A stretch of DNA of 20,272 nucleotides, from positions 1 to 20,272 of the forward strand of contig JAGCNK010000081.1 in assembly GCA_017645985.1 (NCBI GenBank), written 5' to 3'. Source of the stretch: Bacteroidales bacterium. Its GTDB lineage: Bacteria; Bacteroidota; Bacteroidia; Bacteroidales; UBA3824. The notes below the pieces were generated by a model that was given only the letters and a program-made list of their open reading frames with translations, was not told the DNA's origin and made no database searches. Of the stretch, positions 1 through 5,394 are shown piece after piece; within the stretch, counting starts at the first letter, position 1; each line of letters opens with the position of its first letter. A program made the translations under genes and the position numbers.

Positions 1-549
1 AATATCCTTGAGCGTGCTGCCGAGAAACTGGGTGTGGTCTAAGGCTATGTTGGTGATAACCGAAAGCATCGGCGTGATAATGTTGGTACTGTCCAATCGT
101 CCGCCCATTCCCACCTCAATAACGGCGATGTCCACTTTTTTGTGGCGGAAATATTCAAACGCCAAAGCTGTGGTGAGCTCAAAAAAAGTGGGTTTCAGAT
201 GGGCGAACTGCTCGGCGTAACGGTTGACAAAACCGGTGACATAATCGGCCTCGATTTTTTGTCCGTTGACACGTATACGCTCCTTGAAATCAACGATATG
301 CGGCGATGTAAAAAGTCCGGTTCTGTATCCCGCCTCCTGCAAAACAGAGGCGATGAAGTTAGACACAGAGCCTTTGCCGTTGGTGCCTGCTATATGGATA
401 GTCTTGTATTCGAGGTGGGGAGAACCAAAGAAACGGTCGATTTCGTTGGCTGTCTGCACTCCGGGTTTGTACGCGCTGCCGCCCTGATGCTCAAACACGG
501 GCAACTGCGTAAAAAGATAATTTTCAGCTTCTTGGTAAGAGAGGTTCAT
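1..549 (-). CDS. folC: Bifunctional folylpolyglutamate/dihydrofolate synthase FolC, N-terminal 183 residues (cut by window edge)
   Basis: FolC is a cytoplasmic Mur-ligase-like enzyme that joins glutamate to dihydropteroate and tetrahydrofolates using ATP. The reverse strand reads open from ATG at 549 to position 1 without a stop. It shows the family P-loop HIAGTNGKGSVSNF at about residues 52-65, then GLFTSPHIVDFKERIRVNG (78-96), EVGMGGRLDSTN (145-156) and TNIALDHTQFLG (167-178), all in the order expected for FolC. Only about the first 40% of a usual 420-440 residue protein is present; the C-terminal ligase domain lies beyond the window. The start is 13 bp after the stop of the secreted protein gene at 563-1255, so the two are probably cotranscribed. 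Identification is firm; the symbol rests on motif order. Confidence 0.95.
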   Translation of the reverse strand, partial: MNLSYQEAENYLFTQLPVFEHQGGSAYKPGVQTANEIDRFFGSPHLEYKTIHIAGTNGKGSVSNFIASVLQEAGYRTGLFTSPHIVDFKERIRVNGQKIEADYVTGFVNRYAEQFAHLKPTFFELTTALAFEYFRHKKVDIAVIEVGMGGRLDSTNIITPMLSVITNIALDHTQFLGSTLKDI

Positions 550-562
550 TGTTTGAATAAGT

Positions 563-1255
563 TTATTCTACATAAGCGTCGAGAAGTTTAGCACCAAGTT
601 TTTCAAGAGGCTTGGAAGGCAGGGCAGTCCATTTTTCCTTCTCATCACCCTCTTCAAACATATTGTACGTTATGGTCTGACGCTTATGGGTAACAAAGTT
701 TTCGCTAACTTTTTTAGCCTCGCCGCTGTAACGCGAAAACGAGCCGTAATCTTTGCCTATCAAATAGAAGTCACCGTTTTGATAGCGGTAAACATACTCA
801 GTGTTAGGCACTTCGGTGCCGCCAGCCGAACAGAAGATGCCCACGCTTATGCGGATAACACCTTTGGCGTTGACCGAGAGAAGAATTTCGTAAAGGCAGT
901 TCTCGTTTTCCTCGTCGTTGCCGGGAATGGTGTTTTCGTACTCTTTGAAACGTTTGAGCTTGCCGTCAGACTGACCTAAGAAGATAGCCAGCACAGGCTT
1001 GTTGAAATTGTATACGTATCCGTCGTCGCGGGTGCGCATGTGTGTGGGATCCTTGGGAGTGGCTATCACGATGAGATCCTGAATGCCGTCTTTGTTGAAG
1101 TCGCCCTCGCTCTTCTCGCAATCGGATTCGATGTTGAGCGACGACTCACCGCCCCAGATTTCGGGAAAGAGATGTGTGGCGAAACCTTTCTGTGCGTTGG
1201 CCGCGGTAGAAAGCATCGCAACGCAGAATGCTGCAGTTAATAATTTTCTAATCAT
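563..1255 (-). CDS. Secreted protein of unknown function with a DxNxDGxxD calcium-loop-like motif
   Basis: This 230-residue protein begins with a clear Sec signal peptide (MIRKLLTAAFCVAMLSTAANA, predicted cleavage after residue 21, before Gln). No lipobox cysteine is present, so it is probably periplasmic or released. At residues 51-60 it reads GDFNKDGIQD, a DxNxDGxxD loop of the kind seen in FG-GAP/VCBS and dockerin-like calcium sites, followed by a hydrophobic strand LIVIAT. There is only one such loop, so it is not a full beta-propeller. A later segment has a strand-rich pattern (EYVYRYQNGDFYLIGKDYGS), with conserved-looking SGE and aromatic residues, typical of small periplasmic proteins of unknown role. 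It lies downstream of dnaA and just upstream of folC, and has its own promoter candidate. I do not recognise a function. Confidence 0.85.
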   Translation of the reverse strand: MIRKLLTAAFCVAMLSTAANAQKGFATHLFPEIWGGESSLNIESDCEKSEGDFNKDGIQDLIVIATPKDPTHMRTRDDGYVYNFNKPVLAIFLGQSDGKLKRFKEYENTIPGNDEENENCLYEILLSVNAKGVIRISVGIFCSAGGTEVPNTEYVYRYQNGDFYLIGKDYGSFSRYSGEAKKVSENFVTHKRQTITYNMFEEGDEKEKWTALPSKPLEKLGAKLLDAYVE

Positions 1256-1283
1256 AGCTTGTATCCGTTAATTATTCAATGTA

Positions 1284-1316
1284 CAAAAGTACAAAATATA
1301 ACGGAACAACAGCAAA
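1284..1316 (-). promoter_or_regulatory. Candidate Bacteroidetes-type promoter for the secreted protein gene and folC
   Basis: On the reverse strand TTTG (1313-1316) and TACTTTTG (1284-1291) match the Bacteroidetes -33 TTTG and -7 TAnnTTTG elements with a 21-bp spacer. The start codon at 1255 would follow a leader of roughly 20 nt. The -7 element sits inside a palindrome TGTAC-AAAA-GTACA (1280-1293). A wider inverted pair CCGTTA/TAACGG (1265-1270 and 1299-1304) brackets it, so a regulator could bind here. AT-rich sequence makes chance matches possible. Confidence 0.45.
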
Positions 1317-1334
1317 AAAACGCACAGAAAATTT

Positions 1335-2804
1335 TTAGTTGGCGTACTTCAACTTGGTTTCAATCTCGTCGTAGATGGCCTTGAGCTGCTTGTCGGTTTG
1401 GAGAAGGTCGGCAACGGTCTTGCATGCGTGAAGCACGGTAGAGTGGTCGCGGTTGCCTATCTGCATACCGATAACCGCCAACGAGCTGTTGGTAAGGTTC
1501 TTGGCAAAATACATAGCCAGCTGACGCGCCTGAACAATCTCACGTTTGCGGCTCTTGGTGTTGAGCACCTCGGGACTCATCTTAAAATGAGCGCACACCA
1601 CCTTTATAATATAGTCGAGCGTAAGGTCGTATTTGGGCTTGCGAATAATCTTCTCAAGGATGCTGCGTGCAAGGTCGAGGGTTATCTCCTTATGGTTAAG
1701 CGTACTTTGTGCAAGGATGGAGATAAGAGCGCCTTCAAGCTCGCGCACGTTTGAAATCACAGTCTGCGCAATGTATTCGAGCACATCATCGGGAATATCC
1801 ATACCGTCGTTGTAAGCCTTCTTGCGAAGGATGTTGAGACGTGTCTCGAAGTTAGGAATGGTGATTTCAGCCACAAGACCCCATTTGAAACGGCTCAAAA
1901 GACGTTTTGATAGACCTTTGAGTTCCGAAGGATCTTTGTCGCAAGTGAGGATAATCTGCTTGCCGTTTTGCTGCAACTGGTTGAAAATATGGAAGAATGT
2001 GTCCTGGGTGCTCTGCTTGCCGGCGAACTCCTGAACGTCGTCAATGATAAGCACGTCGAGCATCTGGTAAAAATGGATAAAGTCGTTTCTGTTGTTGCTA
2101 CGTACAGCGTCGCAATACTGGGTCTGGAACTTATTGGCAGATACGTAGAGCACAAGTTTGTCGGGATAGGCGTTTTTGATGCTGTTGCCAATGGCCTGCG
2201 CAAGGTGGGTCTTGCCGAGACCGCTGTCGCCATGAATCAGCAGAGGGTTGTATGGGTTGTTGCTAAGCCTTGCCACAATAGCCTCGCCCGCGCTGCGACC
2301 AAGACGGTTGCACTCACCTTCTACAAAATTATCAATTGTGTAGTTGGGATTGAGCTGCGGGTTGATGTTGATTTTCTTGATGCCGGGAATAATGTACGGA
2401 CCAAGCTGCGGCTGCTGGGGCGAGTACGCAGGTTGCTGAGGAGCAGCGGGTTGCTGTGGAACGCCGTATTGCTGCTGATGCATATTGCCCGGGAAAGTGT
2501 AAGTGCCCTGGGTACGGCCAGCAACGGGACGAGAAGCGGGTTTCTTGCCGCTGTCGACCATAATGCGGTAGTTCAACTGAGCATTTGGACCCAGAGTGCG
2601 TTTGAGAACCACACTCAGAATGTCGATATACTGCTCTTCGATATATTCGTAAAAAAACGGTGAAGGAACTTGAATAGTCAATAAATTTTTATCAACTTTT
2701 AGGGGGGTAATGGGCACAAACCATGTTTTGTAGCTTTGTGCAGGTACATTATCCTTGATAAATTCAAGACATTTATTCCATATTTCCTGTGCCGAGAGTT
2801 CCAT
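1335..2804 (-). CDS. dnaA: Chromosomal replication initiator protein DnaA
   Basis: DnaA is the AAA+ ATPase that binds DnaA boxes and opens the replication origin. The 489-residue product has the full architecture: N-terminal domain I (about 1-80), a flexible Gln/Pro-rich linker (about 100-140) with three PQQP units, the AAA+ core with Walker A GDSGLGKT (192-199), Walker B VLIIDD (251-256) and the arginine-rich segment RLLSRFKWGL (301-310), and the C-terminal DNA-binding domain with the signature RDHSTVLHACKTV (452-464) that reads DnaA boxes. Length is normal for the family. The ATG at 2804 opens with MELSAQEIWNKCLEFI, as expected. The gene stands alone on its strand behind a 391-bp AT-rich gap containing DnaA-box-like repeats, which suggests autoregulation or a neighbouring origin. 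No truncation or missing motif. Confidence 0.98.
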   Translation of the reverse strand: MELSAQEIWNKCLEFIKDNVPAQSYKTWFVPITPLKVDKNLLTIQVPSPFFYEYIEEQYIDILSVVLKRTLGPNAQLNYRIMVDSGKKPASRPVAGRTQGTYTFPGNMHQQQYGVPQQPAAPQQPAYSPQQPQLGPYIIPGIKKININPQLNPNYTIDNFVEGECNRLGRSAGEAIVARLSNNPYNPLLIHGDSGLGKTHLAQAIGNSIKNAYPDKLVLYVSANKFQTQYCDAVRSNNRNDFIHFYQMLDVLIIDDVQEFAGKQSTQDTFFHIFNQLQQNGKQIILTCDKDPSELKGLSKRLLSRFKWGLVAEITIPNFETRLNILRKKAYNDGMDIPDDVLEYIAQTVISNVRELEGALISILAQSTLNHKEITLDLARSILEKIIRKPKYDLTLDYIIKVVCAHFKMSPEVLNTKSRKREIVQARQLAMYFAKNLTNSSLAVIGMQIGNRDHSTVLHACKTVADLLQTDKQLKAIYDEIETKLKYAN

Positions 2805-2965
2805 TGTAAAAAATTTTGTTTTTCCTTGTACGCTATGTTCTTTGAATTTCGCTGTAAAGTTTCATAAAATTTTCGAGAAAAAAAAATCTATTTTGACACC
2901 TTTTTTTCTGTTTTTATTTATCGGTGTAATTATCAACGATTTAGTTTTGAAAAAAAAATTAAAAA

Positions 2966-2996
2966 TTTTTAAGTAGCTGATAATCAGCATTAAAAA
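2966..2996. repeat. Imperfect dyad (possible hairpin) in the dnaA upstream region
   Basis: The core GCTGA-TAA-TCAGC (2976-2988) is a perfect 5-bp stem with a 3-base loop. Outer arms TTTTTA (2966-2971) and TAAAAA (2991-2996) pair across short unequal linkers (AGTA and AT). In a minus-strand transcript it would be followed by an A/U-rich tract with a long U run, so it could end the transcript coming from the phosphodiesterase operon. It could equally be a protein-binding dyad within an origin region. Confidence 0.45.
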
Positions 2997-3007
2997 TTCT
3001 AAACCGT

Positions 3008-3082
3008 TGTTAATAACTTGTTTACAACCCCGACTTGCGAGAGCAAATAAGTGTAAAGTATTATGTATGTTAATAACTTGTT
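3008..3082. repeat. Perfect 15-bp direct repeat spaced 60 bp apart
   Basis: TGTTAATAACTTGTT occurs at 3008-3022 and again at 3068-3082, start to start exactly 60 bp. The first 9 bases of each copy are the reverse complement of TTATTAACA, a DnaA-box-like word. Sixty base pairs is close to six helical turns, so both copies would face the same side of the DNA. The copies match over 15 of 15 bases while their flanks differ. Confidence 0.8.
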
Positions 3083-3195
3083 AATATTCCTTTATTATTT
3101 TGTTTTCAAAAGAAAATAACCTCAAAAATCGCAAAAAATCCCAAATAACAAATTTCTAATTAGCATTTAATTATTGTTTATCGAGATTTACAAAG

Positions 3196-3723
3196 TTATA
3201 AAATAATATCATTTTTTGGACTTTCAACCCCTGTTCTTGGTAGTTCACATATTTCAAGTCCGGATACTTCGCCGCCGTCGATTACAAACCGCAACGCTGT
3301 ACGCACCTGGTGAAAGCCCTGAAGTCCCGAAGCCCCGGGATTCATTACAAGCGTACCGTATTTTTTGTCGTACATCACTCGCAGAATGTGACTGTGTCCG
3401 CATACGAATATCTTGGGCGGATTGTACTGCAAGACCGACTTGACATTGGCTGCGTAATGTCCGGGATAGCCGCCGATGTGGGTCATATACACATCCACAC
3501 CTTCGATCGTAAAACGCTGTTCTATAGGATAAACCAGACGTGTGGTATGGTCGTCGATATTGCCCGAGACCGCCACAAGGGGTTTGAAGGCAGCCAGCTT
3601 GTCGGCAAACTTAAGAGAACCTATGTCGCCCGCGTGCCAAAGCTGATGGCAGGGTTCAAAAAACTTGAGAAACTTGTCGTCCAATTGTCCGTGGGTGTCG
3701 GATAGAAGTCCAATAATCTTCAT
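3196..3723 (-). CDS. YfcE/MJ0936-family metallophosphoesterase (phosphodiesterase)
   Basis: This 175-residue cytoplasmic protein is a compact calcineurin-like metallophosphoesterase. All metal-binding motifs are visible in order: SDTHG (D9, H11), HAGDIG (D33), SGNIDDH (N55), THIGGYPGHY (H82) and CGHSHI (H110, H112), followed by a NPGASG loop (128-133) typical of the YfcE/MJ0936 group. These enzymes hydrolyse phosphodiester bonds in a two-metal site; the natural substrate is usually unknown. Its ATG overlaps the xseA stop by 4 bp (ATGA, 3720-3723), so it is translationally coupled to the nuclease subunit and is the last gene of the divIC-xseA cluster. It sits where xseB might be expected. Family assignment is firm, substrate unknown. 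Confidence 0.93.
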   Translation of the reverse strand: MKIIGLLSDTHGQLDDKFLKFFEPCHQLWHAGDIGSLKFADKLAAFKPLVAVSGNIDDHTTRLVYPIEQRFTIEGVDVYMTHIGGYPGHYAANVKSVLQYNPPKIFVCGHSHILRVMYDKKYGTLVMNPGASGLQGFHQVRTALRFVIDGGEVSGLEICELPRTGVESPKNDIIL

Positions 3724-4973
3724 TTTGTCTCTATTTTGGTTACCGACGATTCGGCGGTGCCGTTGAAGAATACAGTTGTAACAGTGTCGCCTGGTGCAAG
3801 TTGCGACGCCGAAAGCACAGGTTTACCGTTGTGCATCGTGTACGAATAGCCCTTGCGGAGAATGTTGACGGGATTGTTGAGCTCAATCTTGTCGCGGATA
3901 ACGTCGATACAGTGGTTTTTCTGCTGAATATTGAGTTTCATATTTGACACAATGCTGTTGCCCACTCTGTCGAGAGCCGCACGCTTGCGCATAGCGGCAG
4001 AATGCAACGAATTGTGTATCTTGTATATAATCTGCGTAAGCTTGGTGCGTTTGGCTTCCATAATACGGCGAACCGACCTTTGGATGGAGGCTATTTTCTC
4101 GTCCACAAGGCGGTCGCACCATTCGGCGCGGTCGATGATAAACTGAGCCACAGCAGTGGGAGTCTTGAGCGGAGTGTGCGCCACAAGGTCAGCCACCGAC
4201 TCGTCGCGGTCGTGACCGATTCCAGTAATAACAGGCAGAGGCGACTGACAAAGATACTGGCACAGGCGGTACTTGTCGAAACAGCTCAAATCAGCCTTGC
4301 TGCCGCCGCCTCGTATCAGCGCAATGCAGTCAAACATCTCGCTATGGTCGGCTATCACTTCCAACTGACTGATAATGGAATCCACAGCCTCATCGCCCTG
4401 CATAACTGCCTGAAAAAGCGTGACATTGAATCCGTAGCCGTTGGGATTGTGCTGCAGCTGTTTCACAAAATCGCCATAACCTGCCGCCGTGGGCGAAGAT
4501 ATCACCGCAATATTCTTGATGAGCATAGGCAGTTCAAGCTCCTTGTTGAGGTCTATCACGCCGTCCCCGGTAAGCTGACGGATTGTCTGCTGACGCTGCA
4601 TAGCCATCTCGCCCACAGTGTATTCGGGCGTGATGCTAGTGATGTTGACGCTCAGTCCGTATACCTCGTGAAAACCTATCTGTCCGCACGCCATAATCTT
4701 GATACCAGGACGGAGGGTCTCGCCGGTAACTGTCTCGAAATAAGGCTTGATCATACGGAAATGGCCTGCCCAGATGGTGGCACGCAGCTGCGCAATGATG
4801 CTGTCGCCGTCCGACGATTTTTCCACAAGGTCGAGATATGCGTGACCGCTGCGGTTGACCGTCATAGAGTTGATTTCGGCAACAAAATGCACCGGCTCGG
4901 AAAATGATGAGTTTATTTCACTTTTAATCAGACTGTTGAGCTGATTCAGAGTGAATACAGATGGCGACGGCAT
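3720..4973 (-). CDS. xseA: Exodeoxyribonuclease VII large subunit XseA
   Basis: XseA is the catalytic subunit of exonuclease VII, which degrades single-stranded DNA from both ends. The 417-residue protein has an N-terminal OB-fold (about 5-120, with FVAEINSMTVNRSGHAYLDL near 30-49), then the conserved block AVISSPTAAGYGDF (156-169), the catalytic-region motif RGGGSKADLSCFDKY (221-235), GIGHDRDESVADLVAHTPLKT (251-271), a helical coiled-coil region (about 285-365), and a C-terminal segment containing LRKGYSYT near residue 380. Length is within the normal 400-460 range. It starts 1 bp after the stop of the DivIC-like gene and overlaps the downstream phosphodiesterase by ATGA, so the three form one transcript. 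The small subunit XseB, needed for activity in well-studied bacteria, is not encoded next to it. Confidence 0.96.
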   Translation of the reverse strand: MPSPSVFTLNQLNSLIKSEINSSFSEPVHFVAEINSMTVNRSGHAYLDLVEKSSDGDSIIAQLRATIWAGHFRMIKPYFETVTGETLRPGIKIMACGQIGFHEVYGLSVNITSITPEYTVGEMAMQRQQTIRQLTGDGVIDLNKELELPMLIKNIAVISSPTAAGYGDFVKQLQHNPNGYGFNVTLFQAVMQGDEAVDSIISQLEVIADHSEMFDCIALIRGGGSKADLSCFDKYRLCQYLCQSPLPVITGIGHDRDESVADLVAHTPLKTPTAVAQFIIDRAEWCDRLVDEKIASIQRSVRRIMEAKRTKLTQIIYKIHNSLHSAAMRKRAALDRVGNSIVSNMKLNIQQKNHCIDVIRDKIELNNPVNILRKGYSYTMHNGKPVLSASQLAPGDTVTTVFFNGTAESSVTKIETK

Positions 4974-4974
4974 A

Positions 4975-5304
4975 TTAATTGTTCCTAATTATGAAAACAT
5001 CCTCCTTGTCGGATTTCATATGATACACCTCGCGGGCAAACTTCACAAGGTTGCGATTGTCGGTGCGAAGGTTGTGCAGCTTGATAGAATCTTCCTGAAT
5101 CTTAGTCTGATAAGCATCCAGCTCGGTACGGAGCTTACTGATGGTAAACTTCGCCTTGATCATATCGTAAAGGTTGTACTGATTGGTAACGCAGAGGTGA
5201 AAGAAAACTGCGATGATGAGTACAAGGTAAGGATGCTGACAGACGAACCCACCAAAACGTGAATCTTTAAATTTGTTCCAAGCAACTTGAACAAGGTTTT
5301 TCAT
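4975..5304 (-). CDS. DivIC/FtsB-family septum formation initiator
   Basis: This 109-residue protein has the plan of the FtsB/DivIC family: a short basic cytoplasmic tail (1-24), one membrane segment (about 25-41, LVLIIAVFFHLCVT), a periplasmic coiled coil (about 50-84) and a family-type C-terminal motif FAREVYHMKSDKEDVFII (89-106), comparable to the usual 'AREKYGMxxxGExVYxI'. Family members link early and late cell-division proteins at the septum, normally with FtsL and FtsQ/DivIB partners. It heads a tight minus-strand cluster with xseA (1-bp gap). Being 66 bp downstream of the wzc-like gene it may have its own start of transcription, but I saw only weak promoter words. Family call is strong; whether the name should be divIC or ftsB cannot be settled by sequence alone. 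Confidence 0.9.
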   Translation of the reverse strand: MKNLVQVAWNKFKDSRFGGFVCQHPYLVLIIAVFFHLCVTNQYNLYDMIKAKFTISKLRTELDAYQTKIQEDSIKLHNLRTDNRNLVKFAREVYHMKSDKEDVFIIRNN

Positions 5305-5354
5305 AACGGCGATTTTTAAGTAGTGAAAAAAAATAATACGCCGCTAAAATAGCA

Positions 5355-5394
5355 AAAAAACTTTACTTTGTCAACCCTTTTTGAAAAGTTTTTT
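5355..5394 (-). terminator. Possible weak terminator at the end of the wzc-like gene
   Basis: AAAAAACTTT (5355-5364) and AAAGTTTTTT (5385-5394) are perfect 10-bp inverted arms separated by 20 bases and spanning the TGA stop at 5371-5373. In the minus-strand RNA the 3' arm is itself a U run. The stem is almost all A-U, so it would be weak, and homopolymer runs make such arms likely by chance. Confidence 0.25.

Larger units (their letters stand above)
2805..3195. promoter_or_regulatory. AT-rich intergenic region upstream of dnaA: candidate origin or dnaA control region
   Basis: This is the longest gene-free stretch in the window, 391 bp of very AT-rich DNA between the stop of the phosphodiesterase gene and the start of dnaA. 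It holds a perfect 15-bp direct repeat (3008-3022 and 3068-3082). Each copy contains TTATTAACA on the reverse strand, two mismatches from the DnaA box TTATCCACA. A further DnaA-box-like word, TTATCAACG (2930-2938), is also two mismatches away. A dyad lies at 2966-2996, and long A and T runs at 2881-2970 could serve as an unwinding element. Against an origin: no box matches the consensus exactly, and genes on both sides point the same way, so there is no orientation switch. No convincing promoter for dnaA was found inside it. Confidence 0.4.

Noticed and set aside
142..591. Plus-strand open frame at the left edge
   Set aside because: The opposite strand encodes FolC with an intact P-loop and conserved blocks over the same bases.
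2420..2510. Gln/Pro-rich repeat in dnaA as a possible frameshift or tandem-repeat artefact
   Set aside because: The frame stays open and lies in the variable DnaA linker, where such composition is normal.
3191..3198. TAACTTTG on the minus strand as a dnaA promoter -7 element
   Set aside because: The word fits the consensus, but it overlaps the stop of the phosphodiesterase gene, lacks a TTTG at -33 distance and would give a leader of about 380 nt, so it may be chance.
4002..4907. Plus-strand open frame of 301 codons opposite xseA
   Set aside because: It lies wholly within a well-supported xseA on the other strand, shows no recognisable domain, and has the histidine- and valine-rich composition typical of antisense shadows.
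5305..5370. Promoter for the divIC-like cluster
   Set aside because: Only degenerate words (a TTTG with a TATTTTTT at 17 bp) were seen; not better than expected in such AT-rich DNA.
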